Shown: in pieces, positions 1 to 6,847 of the stretch | Position numbering within the stretch: the first letter of the stretch is position 1 | How the letters are laid out: the number at the start of each line of letters is the position of its first letter | Assembly (NCBI GenBank): GCA_937996235.1 | Contig: CALKVK010000035.1 | Coordinates: forward strand, 1-64,000 | Reading direction: 5' to 3' | Length of the DNA stretch: 64,000 bases | Source of the DNA: an uncultured bacterium | GTDB lineage: Bacteria > Planctomycetota > JAJSAM01 > JAJVHW01 | Translations under genes and position numbers: made by a program | The notes under the pieces: model-generated | Database searches by the model: none | What the model was told of the DNA's origin: nothing | Seen by the model: only the letters and a program-made list of their open reading frames with translations

Positions 1-69
1 CCATCGCCGCATGCACGGCGCTTGCTCCGCAAGCGGCGCGCCTGCGGCGGAAGGGCACACCCCGGCAGT

Positions 70-180
70 GGGGACAGGGCTGCCTTTTTGCCTTTTCGCG
101 ACAGCGTGCGGCCGCTCGATCGGGCTCGCCCGGGCTTGGTGCGGCCCGCGCGGAAAGGGAAGGGAGGCAGCCCTGTCCCC
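70..180. repeat. Inverted repeat, 16-bp arms
   Basis: A perfect 16-bp inverted repeat: GGGGACAGGGCTGCCT at 70-85 and its exact complement at 165-180, separated by 79 bp. It lies upstream of the first gene. The GGGGAC/GTCCCC ends recur in other intergenic palindromes of this window (6680-6804, 13355-13443), so this looks like one member of a dispersed REP-like family. Nothing in bases 1-267 looks protein-coding. Confidence 0.7.
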
Positions 181-254
181 GCGGTCGACGGATGGGCGCG
201 TCGTGCGGCGCGGCCGGACGGGCGTGGGGGCTGCGGCCGCGGCTGTCCAGTGCG

Positions 255-260
255 TAGAGT
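255..260 (+). promoter_or_regulatory. -10-like box (TAGAGT), probable leaderless start
   Basis: TAGAGT ends 7 nt before the ATG at 268 and no Shine-Dalgarno sequence is present. The same TANNNT box at the same spacing precedes many other genes in the window. Transcription would therefore begin at or next to the start codon. Confidence 0.45.
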
Positions 261-267
261 GCCCCAC

Positions 268-1041
268 ATGCAGGCGGCGGAGGCGGGCAGCGGCGAGCGG
301 ACGGCGGCGTACCGCGTCGTCGAGGGGCTTCATCTGCGGCAGTGGCTCGCGCGCTCGGCGGCACCGCTCGCGGTGCTCTGCACGAACGGTGCGGGGGTTC
401 TCGAGGTGGCGTGGCTGCCGCGGCACGACGCGGCCGCGGCGTGGTGCGGGCTGCCGCCCTCCGCGACGACGGCGCTGCGCGTCGTCGGGCTGGCGCTCGT
501 CGCCGTGGCCGCGGTGCTGCGCGTGCAGGCGAAGGGCGTGCTCGTGCGGCGGACGACGCTGACCACCCACGGGGCCTACGCGCGCGTGCGGCACCCGTTC
601 TACCTCGCGGCCGTGCTCGGGGGAGCGGGCACGCTGCTCCTCGCGGGGTCGCTCGGCGCGGTCGTCGCCGTCGCCTGGGTCGCGCTGGCGGTGCCCGTCT
701 ACGCCGTCACGATCGCGGGCGAGGAGGACGGGCTCCGCACGCTCTACCCGGAGGCCTGGGCGCGCTACGCGGCGACGGTCCCGGCGCTGCTGCCCCGGCT
801 CGCCCGCGCCGCCCGCGACGGCGACGCGGCGGGCGAGCGCAGCACCTGGGCGAACCTCGTCCGCGAGCGCGAGCCGCCGCGGCTGCTGCGCTTCCTCGCG
901 GGCGCGGCGGCGGTCGGCGCGTGCGCCCTCGCCGACCGCACGCCCGCCCTCGCGTTCGGCGGACTCGCGCTGCTCCTGCTCGTCGCGTCCTACCTGGTGC
1001 CCCTGGTCGCACGTCCCCCGCGCGACGGCTCCCCGGCGTAG
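268..1041 (+). CDS. Isoprenylcysteine/phospholipid methyltransferase-like membrane protein
   Basis: 257 aa membrane protein of the ICMT/PEMT-type methyltransferase superfamily. Hydrophobic segments occur near residues 70-90, 115-155 and 210-245. The diagnostic region is the glycine-tyrosine stretch followed by RVRHPFYLA (about residues 107-119), then an acidic E-E-D and a YPEAWARY segment ahead of a proline-rich VPALLP. This matches the family pattern G-x-Y-x-x-x-R-H-P-x-Y and E-x-x-x-L-x-x-x-Y. The family methylates isoprenoid, lipid or small hydrophobic substrates using S-adenosylmethionine; the substrate here cannot be told. I chose ATG 268 because a -10-like box sits 7 nt upstream and the longer reading frame back to 22 runs through an inverted repeat. 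Confidence 0.7.
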   Translation: MQAAEAGSGERTAAYRVVEGLHLRQWLARSAAPLAVLCTNGAGVLEVAWLPRHDAAAAWCGLPPSATTALRVVGLALVAVAAVLRVQAKGVLVRRTTLTTHGAYARVRHPFYLAAVLGGAGTLLLAGSLGAVVAVAWVALAVPVYAVTIAGEEDGLRTLYPEAWARYAATVPALLPRLARAARDGDAAGERSTWANLVREREPPRLLRFLAGAAAVGACALADRTPALAFGGLALLLLVASYLVPLVARPPRDGSPA

Positions 1042-1093
1042 CCGCCTTCGCGGGAAGTTTGGCGCGCGCGGGCCCGCGCGGTCTCTTCGGTGC

Positions 1094-1933
1094 ATGCGCG
1101 TCGCCGCCGCCCTCGTGCTCGTCGCGTCGCTGCTGACGGGCGCCTGCCGCTCCGCTCCCCGCACCGAGGCCGAGCCGCCTCCGCCCGACTTCCCGCAGGG
1201 CTGGTCGATCGTGGACCTGACACGCCCGCTCGACCACGCCGCGCCGTGGCTCCCCCACGCGCAGGGGTTCCGCTTCGAGCGGATCGCGCTCGAAGGCGAC
1301 GCGTTCGGCCGCGCGGTCGGCGCGTGGTCGGCGCTCGGCCACACCGGCACGCACGTCGAATCGGCCGCGACGTTCGGCGGACCCGGTGCGCCGGTCGCGC
1401 GCATCCCGGCCGCGCACCTCGTGCTGCCGCTCGTCGTGCTCGACGCGCCGCCCCCGCTCGCGGACGGCGAGCCCGTCGCCGTCGGCGTGCTGAGCGTGAC
1501 GGCGTACGAGGCCGCGTACGAGCGCATCCCGCGCGGGGCGCTCGTGCTGCTCCGGACGGGCACGGGCTCGCTCGACAACGCGACGCTCGCCGCCGACGGC
1601 CGGCTCGCCCCGGAGCGCCGCACGCACGCGGGCTTCTCGGACGAGGCCGTCCGCTTCCTCGCCGCGGAGCGCGGCGTGCGCGCGCTCGGCACCGACGCCC
1701 TCGCCATCGACCGCGGGCCGGACCTCGAGAGCTCCCCCGCCGCGCGCGCCGCGGCCGACTCGGGTCTCTTCACGGTGACGTCGCTCGCGAACCTCGGCCC
1801 GCTGCCGCGCAGAGGCGCGATCGCGATCGTCGGGGTGCTCCCCGTCGCGGACGCGGTCGCGTCGCAGGCGCGCGTGCTCGCGCTCGTCCCGCCGCACGCC
1901 GTCGAGACCGCGGAGACCGGGAGCCGGCGTTGA
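1094..1933 (+). CDS. Cyclase-family (kynurenine formamidase-like) lipoprotein
   Basis: 279 aa. The N-terminus is a lipoprotein signal with lipobox LTGAC (Cys18), so the mature protein is probably membrane-anchored outside the cytoplasm. The body resembles the metal-dependent cyclase/amidohydrolase family (PF04199): an opening VDLTRPL, then H83-T-G-T-H87 matching the metal-binding HxGTHxD signature, and a C-terminal segment ending in an LP-type strand. The signature departs from the usual form: the Asp after GTHx is Glu89 and the later His is absent (TFGG follows), so metal binding or activity may be altered. The downstream small membrane gene overlaps its stop codon by 4 bp. Confidence 0.65.
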   Translation: MRVAAALVLVASLLTGACRSAPRTEAEPPPPDFPQGWSIVDLTRPLDHAAPWLPHAQGFRFERIALEGDAFGRAVGAWSALGHTGTHVESAATFGGPGAPVARIPAAHLVLPLVVLDAPPPLADGEPVAVGVLSVTAYEAAYERIPRGALVLLRTGTGSLDNATLAADGRLAPERRTHAGFSDEAVRFLAAERGVRALGTDALAIDRGPDLESSPAARAAADSGLFTVTSLANLGPLPRRGAIAIVGVLPVADAVASQARVLALVPPHAVETAETGSRR

Positions 1934-2082
1934 GCGACGAGGAGGCGTCCGGGCGCCGGATCCTGTTCGAGGTGCTCCTGTTCGCCGCGCTCTTCCTGCT
2001 CGTCGGACTCGTGTTCGCGGCGGTCCGCGCAGCGCGCGAAGGCGACCGGATCTGGACTGTGACTCCTCACACTCCTCGCTGA
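1930..2082 (+). CDS. Small single-pass membrane protein
   Basis: 50 aa starting at TTG 1930, overlapping the previous stop as TTGA, the same coupling used elsewhere in this genome. One strong membrane segment (about residues 13-33, FEVLLFAALFLLVGLVFAAV) is followed by a short basic tail. No family recognised. The overlap and clear hydrophobic helix make it a plausible real gene co-translated with the cyclase-like lipoprotein. Confidence 0.5.
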   Translation: MSDEEASGRRILFEVLLFAALFLLVGLVFAAVRAAREGDRIWTVTPHTPR

Positions 2083-2095
2083 CGCCGCCCCTGTG

Positions 2096-2140
2096 CATAA
2101 TGCGCGCGGGGCGGGCGCTGTGCGCGGTGCTGGGAAGGAG
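2096..2140 (+). promoter_or_regulatory. Candidate promoter and strong RBS of the cytochrome operon
   Basis: CATAAT at 2096-2101 resembles a -10 box. The Shine-Dalgarno GGAAGGAG at 2133-2140 lies 6 nt before ATG 2147. This gene thus has a leader of about 40 nt with a strong ribosome-binding site, unlike the leaderless-type genes. I see no clear -35. Confidence 0.45.
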
Positions 2141-2146
2141 ATTCGC

Positions 2147-3511
2147 ATGAGCACGGTCCGGCCCGGGCGTTCCTGGGCCAGCGTGCCGGTGGCCGCGGCG
2201 TTGTTCCTGAGCGCCGCCGCACTGGCCGGAGTCGTCATCGCAGGCGAGGGCGCGGCGCCGCCGCCTGCGAACCCCTGGAGCGCCGCCGAACTCGCCCGTC
2301 GCTTCCCCGACCCCGACGCCGATGCGCCGCGCGCCGACTTCAGCGGCACCGACCGCTGCGTCGAGTGCCACGAGGACCGCGCCGAGTCACTGGGCACGTC
2401 GTTCCACACCGACCTCATCGGGAGCGACGCCACCACGCGCGGCTGCGAGGCCTGCCACGGCGCCGGGCGCGAGCACTCCGAGTCCGACGGAGAGGAGCTC
2501 GTCCGCCACCCGTGGGACGTGCCCCCCGCCGAGGTCGTCGCGGTCTGCGCGAAGTGCCACGTGGACGTGCTCGAGAAGCCGCTCCACGCCCACCGCCGGT
2601 GGGTGTTCCCGAAGGGGCCCGACGCCGAACCGCGCTCCTGCGTGCAGTGCCACGAGATCCACGTGGACCGCACCGACCCGCAGCACGACCCCTCGGTCGG
2701 GCCCTTCCGCTCCGTGGACGCGCTGAGCGCGGTCGCGCAGCAGATCCCGGCCGAGCGCTGCATCGCCTGCCACGCCGACTTCCACCCCGAGATGAAGCGC
2801 TCGGGCCACGCGAACCTGCTGACCGAGGGCGCGCAGTGCGGCTCCTGCCACGGCAACGGCAGCCTGCACGAGGCGTCCGGCGGCCGCGAGCGGCTGATCA
2901 TCGACCCGCGCGCGCAGCGTCCGAAGGACGCGAACGCGACGTGCCTCGGCTGCCACTCCGGCGACGGCGCGGTCGTCCGCTGGACCTGCTCCGAGCACGC
3001 GCGCGAAGGCACGTCGTGCGTCACCTGCCACGACCCGAACGCGCCGCGCGGCCGCACGCTGCGCGCTCCCGAGTTCGAGCTGTGCGGCGGCTGCCACCTC
3101 GACGTGAAGGCGCGCTTCCGCCTGCCGAACCGCCACCAGGTGGACCGCGGGCGCGTCCAGTGCAGCGACTGCCACGACCCGCACGGCAACCTCTCGCGCG
3201 TGCGCGACGCCGACGTGCGCCTGCGCGCGTGCGCGACGTGCCACCCGGAGAAGGCCGGGCCGTTCGTCCACGACCATGGCATCAAGCGCACCGAGGGCTG
3301 CGTCGCGTGCCACGACCCGCACGGCTCCGTGAACCGCCGGATGCTCGCGTATCCGCGCGTGAAGGAGCTCTGCCTGCAGTGCCACCCGGAGACGCCGCAC
3401 GACCTCTCCGAGCGCCGCTACGCGAACTGCCTCGCGTGCCACACCGAGATCCACGGCAGCGACACGGACCGCCTGTTCCTCGAACGCGGCCCCGGCGGAG
3501 ACGCGCGATGA
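2147..3511 (+). CDS. Multiheme cytochrome c with 14 CxxCH motifs
   Basis: 454 aa with an N-terminal signal/anchor helix (about residues 11-30) and 14 CxxCH haem-binding motifs spread along the whole chain (CVECH, CEACH, CAKCH, CVQCH, CIACH, CGSCH, CLGCH, CVTCH, CGGCH, CSDCH, CATCH, CVACH, CLQCH, CLACH). Abundant additional His residues could be distal ligands. It should be a periplasmic electron carrier. The next gene overlaps by 4 bp and encodes a large outer-membrane barrel, the arrangement of MtrA-MtrB/PioA-PioB conduits that carry electrons across the outer membrane. MtrA/DmsE-type proteins have 10 haems, so 14 is larger than typical. The start is fixed by GGAAGGAG 6 nt upstream. Confidence 0.85.
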   Translation: MSTVRPGRSWASVPVAAALFLSAAALAGVVIAGEGAAPPPANPWSAAELARRFPDPDADAPRADFSGTDRCVECHEDRAESLGTSFHTDLIGSDATTRGCEACHGAGREHSESDGEELVRHPWDVPPAEVVAVCAKCHVDVLEKPLHAHRRWVFPKGPDAEPRSCVQCHEIHVDRTDPQHDPSVGPFRSVDALSAVAQQIPAERCIACHADFHPEMKRSGHANLLTEGAQCGSCHGNGSLHEASGGRERLIIDPRAQRPKDANATCLGCHSGDGAVVRWTCSEHAREGTSCVTCHDPNAPRGRTLRAPEFELCGGCHLDVKARFRLPNRHQVDRGRVQCSDCHDPHGNLSRVRDADVRLRACATCHPEKAGPFVHDHGIKRTEGCVACHDPHGSVNRRMLAYPRVKELCLQCHPETPHDLSERRYANCLACHTEIHGSDTDRLFLERGPGGDAR

Positions 3512-5670
3512 GGGCGCGCCGCACACGCCTCGCCGTGGCGGCCCTGGCCGCCTCCGTGCTCCTCCCCGTCGCTGCGTCCCGGGCCCGCGCGGCCGAGGGC
3601 GACGACGCCGTCGCCGCGCCGGACCCCGCCGACGCCGGACCCGCCGTGGACGACGACACGACGGTCCCGCCCGAGAGCGACGACGATCCGGACGTCATGA
3701 CGAAGTCCGTCGAGGAGAGCTCCGACGCGATCGACGACGACGGCGCCGACAGCGCCGACGCCGACGACAGCGACGACGACGACGACGACGACGACACCGA
3801 CCTCGACGCCGCCGTCGCTGCGGCCGCCGACGCGGACGCGTCCCCGCGCTACGCGCTCGAGGGCGCGGTGCGCGCCGGCTGGCGGCTGCTCTCGGGCCGC
3901 GGTCGCGGGCGCTTCGTCCAGGACGTCGGGCTCGACGACGGCCCGCGCGTCTTCGACTTCGACGTGCGGCTCGACGACCTGCGCGAGAAGCCGTCGATCG
4001 ACACGTTCGAGGCGTCGGGGCACGACCTCGGCGAGCGCACGAGCGACGGACGCCTGATCGTCCGCCGGAACGGGCTCTTCGAACTCGAGGGGAGCTGGTT
4101 CCGCGACGTGAACACGTACACGGCCGACGGTGACCCGTTCCCGCGCGACACGCTGCACGACCGCACTCTCGCGCGGCTGCGCGTGACGCCGTGGCGCGGC
4201 GTCGCACTGCGGCTCGAGTGGCGCCGGAACGCGCGCCGCGGCGACGCGTTCGCGCAGGCGCTGACCGACTCCCGCGAGTCGCCGCCGCCCGGCGTCGATC
4301 CGGAGATCGTCGGCTCGCAGCGCCCGTTCGAGGAGCGCTTCGACGCGCTCACGGTCGGCGGCGACGTCGTCACCGGCGACTGGCGCTTCGGCCTCGCGCT
4401 CACGGCGCGGCGCGGGCTCATCGACGACATCCGGCTCTACAACGTCCCGGACCCGCTGATCGACGCGCCCTCGCGGCAGGAGTTCCACCGCCGCGTGGAC
4501 CTCGACGGCACCGACGTCGTCGCGAAGGTCGGGCGCACATGGTTCGACGGTGCGCTGGAGACGACGCTCATCGGCACCGCGCGGCGCTTCCCGACGGACT
4601 CCGAGTTCTCGGCGCGGGGCCGCGGCACCGACCGCTTCAACGGCACGCCGTTCCTCTGGACGACCACCGGCGGCTCCGCCGTCGACGGCTCGGCCGGCTC
4701 GATCGACTTCGACGCGACGTGGCACGTGACCGACGACCTCGACCTCGAGGGCTCGCTCGGCCGCGAGGACACGCGCGAGAACGAGGAGTTGACGCTCACC
4801 GAGTCGCGGCGTTTCACGTCGCCCAACATCGACCCCGTCACACTGCGGACGCGCGAGTCCGGGCGGACGTCGAACAACGTGCGGCGCACGTCGATCGAGG
4901 CGCTCTACGACGCGGGCCACGACGTCCGCCTGCGCGCGGGCCAGGAGACGTACCACGAAGAGGTCACGGCGCCGTTCGAGACGCGCGAGGGCGCGACGCA
5001 GGAGTCGCACGTCAACTCGTTCGTGCGGCGCTGGGTGGGCGGCATCGACGCGAAGCCGTTCAAGAACGTGGACGCCTCGCTGCTCGCGCGCCTCGCGAAG
5101 GACGACGACGCCCCCGCGGCGCCGTCGCCGGAGCAGGCGCACGACGTGACGGCGCGCGTGCGCTGGAAGGCCACGAGCGAGCTGGCGCTGACGGCGCTCC
5201 ACCGCCGCCACGCGGTGACGGCCGACCACCACCACGAGTCGAACTCGACGGTGCAGAGCTCGGCGGTCGCGGCGACGTGGGCGCACGACGCGCTCACGCT
5301 CGACGCGAGCACGACGTTCCAGTCGATCGACACCGAGACCGACACGCGCTTCCGCTCGACCGAGAACGGCGTGTTCGCGCGACGCGCGCACACCGTCTCG
5401 TACCTCACGCGCGACCTGATCTTCACGCTCGGCGGCCGCTACGAGCTGCGGAAGAACCTGCGGCTCACCGGCGGCGGGCACGCGCTGCGCTCGCGCGGCG
5501 ACGAGGAGATCGACGCGCACGAGGGCTACGTGGGCGTCGAGTACGACATCGACGAGGACCTCACCGCCGGTCTCACCGGGCGCGTGTGGCGTTACGACGA
5601 ACGCGGCGCGCCGGACGACGACTACCATGCCGAGGCGCTCGAGGCATGGCTGGAGTTCCGCTTCCGCTGA
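3508..5670 (+). CDS. Outer-membrane beta-barrel, MtrB/PioB-like partner of the multiheme cytochrome
   Basis: 720 aa; ATG 3508 overlaps the cytochrome stop (ATGA). A signal peptide ending near ARA-A28 is followed by an Asp-rich stretch (about residues 45-110, including a run of eight Asp) and then about 600 residues of alternating polar/hydrophobic beta-strand sequence with turns rich in Asp, Gly and Arg, ending in an aromatic strand (WLEFRFR). Length and gene pairing match the MtrB/PioB decahaem-associated outer-membrane family, which sheathes the cytochrome in a pore. Sequence identity to that family cannot be proven by eye; another large porin is the alternative. I do not see the N-terminal CxxC known from Shewanella MtrB. 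Confidence 0.7.
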   Translation: MRARRTRLAVAALAASVLLPVAASRARAAEGDDAVAAPDPADAGPAVDDDTTVPPESDDDPDVMTKSVEESSDAIDDDGADSADADDSDDDDDDDDTDLDAAVAAAADADASPRYALEGAVRAGWRLLSGRGRGRFVQDVGLDDGPRVFDFDVRLDDLREKPSIDTFEASGHDLGERTSDGRLIVRRNGLFELEGSWFRDVNTYTADGDPFPRDTLHDRTLARLRVTPWRGVALRLEWRRNARRGDAFAQALTDSRESPPPGVDPEIVGSQRPFEERFDALTVGGDVVTGDWRFGLALTARRGLIDDIRLYNVPDPLIDAPSRQEFHRRVDLDGTDVVAKVGRTWFDGALETTLIGTARRFPTDSEFSARGRGTDRFNGTPFLWTTTGGSAVDGSAGSIDFDATWHVTDDLDLEGSLGREDTRENEELTLTESRRFTSPNIDPVTLRTRESGRTSNNVRRTSIEALYDAGHDVRLRAGQETYHEEVTAPFETREGATQESHVNSFVRRWVGGIDAKPFKNVDASLLARLAKDDDAPAAPSPEQAHDVTARVRWKATSELALTALHRRHAVTADHHHESNSTVQSSAVAATWAHDALTLDASTTFQSIDTETDTRFRSTENGVFARRAHTVSYLTRDLIFTLGGRYELRKNLRLTGGGHALRSRGDEEIDAHEGYVGVEYDIDEDLTAGLTGRVWRYDERGAPDDDYHAEALEAWLEFRFR

Positions 5671-5695
5671 TCGACTCCCGGGCCCCGTCCGGTCC

Positions 5696-5723
5696 CCGGG
5701 CCGGCGCATGAGCGCCGGCCCGG
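5696..5723 (+). promoter_or_regulatory. Perfect 12-bp hairpin with the start codon in its loop
   Basis: CCGGGCCGGCGC (5696-5707) and its exact complement (5712-5723) enclose a 4-nt loop ATGA whose ATG is the start codon of the methyltransferase gene. The stem is all G/C. It begins 25 bp after the barrel stop codon. It could attenuate transcription after the cytochrome-barrel pair, or block or expose the start codon. There is no T-tract after it. Confidence 0.6.
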
Positions 5724-6349
5724 AGCTCTCGTGGCAGGAGCTGCGCGCGGCGCGCGACGGCGTCGCGCGCCGCTTCCCCTCGCCGTTCCGGCTGCCGCTC
5801 GTGCACCGTCCGACCGACGTGCTCTACGCGCTGCTCCCCGGCGCGCGGCGCATGCTCGACGTGGGCGCGGGCGACGCGACGCGTCGCGAGCGCGTCCGCA
5901 GCCGCTTCCCGGCGCTCGAGTACGTGTCCGTCGATCCCGACCCGCGCGCCGGCGCCGACCACACGTCGCTCGCGGACGTCGCGGGACCGTTCGACGTCGC
6001 CGCGCTGCTCGAGGTCGTCGAGCACGTGCCGCCCGCGACCGCGCTCGAGCTCGTGCGTGGTGTGGGCGCGCTCCTGCGGCCGGGCGGCAGCGTCGTCGTG
6101 TCGGTGCCCTGCACGCACACGCCGGGACGCTTCGAGCGCGACTGCACGCACGTCACGCCCTGGGCGCACGACGAGCTCGGTGCGCTGCTCGAGATGGCGG
6201 GGCTGCGCGTGACGCGCATCGTGCGCACGTATCCGGGCACGTTCGTGCGGCGCCTCGTGCGGCGCGCGGTGCTCGGCCCGATCGGGCACGCCTTCGGCCT
6301 CGACTACGCGTACAGCGTGACGGCCGCGGCAGTGCGCGCGACGGACTGA
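5708..6349 (+). CDS. Class I SAM-dependent methyltransferase
   Basis: 213 aa Rossmann-fold methyltransferase. Motif I is LDVGAGDATR (about residues 50-59), followed by the acidic end of strand 2 (SVDPDP, about 77-82), motif IV LLEVVEHVPP (about 100-109), and LRPGGSVVVSVP (about 124-135). The C-terminal part carries a basic, partly hydrophobic segment (FVRRLVRRAVLGPIGHAF) that may touch the membrane. Substrate unknown. It follows the cytochrome/barrel pair by 37 bp and its ATG sits in the loop of a strong hairpin, so it may be expressed conditionally with that operon. Confidence 0.8.
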   Translation: MSAGPELSWQELRAARDGVARRFPSPFRLPLVHRPTDVLYALLPGARRMLDVGAGDATRRERVRSRFPALEYVSVDPDPRAGADHTSLADVAGPFDVAALLEVVEHVPPATALELVRGVGALLRPGGSVVVSVPCTHTPGRFERDCTHVTPWAHDELGALLEMAGLRVTRIVRTYPGTFVRRLVRRAVLGPIGHAFGLDYAYSVTAAAVRATD

Positions 6350-6847
6350 CGGCGAGCGCCAGCCCGTCGCGCCGGAGAGAGCCGGTTCGGACGGGTGCAC
6401 CCTCCGGGCGGAGCCCGGCTTGCGCCGAGCACCGGCCCCCGTCCCGGGCCCGGGTCTTGCGACACCCGCGCCGGAGGAGTGCATCCCTCTCTTTGCACGG
6501 CGCGTGCCACGTCGCGCCGCGGGCGCGTCCCCGTCGCGCAGGCTCGCGGCGCCCGGTCCACACCGCGCGCACGTCCAATCGCGTCGACGTCGAGGGCGTC
6601 GACGTCGCGAGGGCGCGACGGTCGGCAGTCCGGCGCCACGGCGCGAAGCGGGGACGAGGCGGCGCGCGAAACGCGAAACGGGGACGCTGGCAGCTAAGTC
6701 GGGTTGCAGCCTCCGCATTGCCACCGGCCGATCGCGTGAGCGCGGCGGCGGCTGAGCTGCGGACGGAGTCGAGGCCGGAACCCGACTTAGCTGCCAGCGT
6801 CCCCAGTTCCCAGTTCCTGCGCGGGGCCGTTTGTGCGGTCGCCGCGC
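6350..6847. other. Intergenic region of about 500 bp
   Basis: No convincing gene on either strand. It holds an imperfect inverted repeat (around 6396-6410 with 6470-6486, arms sharing CCGGAGG and GTGCA) and the 26-bp perfect inverted repeat listed separately. It is bounded by the methyltransferase stop and the stop of the convergent sigma-factor fusion, so transcripts from both sides end here. Confidence 0.6.
6680..6804. repeat. Perfect 26-bp inverted repeat (REP-like)
   Basis: The left arm 6680-6705 begins GGGGACGCTGGCAGC and ends GGGTT. The right arm 6779-6804 is its exact reverse complement and ends CCAGCGTCCCC. The spacer is 73 bp. Short tandem words flank it (GCGAAAC twice on the left, AGTTCCC/AGTTCCT on the right). 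The word AACGGGGACGCT recurs at 13063-13074. Confidence 0.8.
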
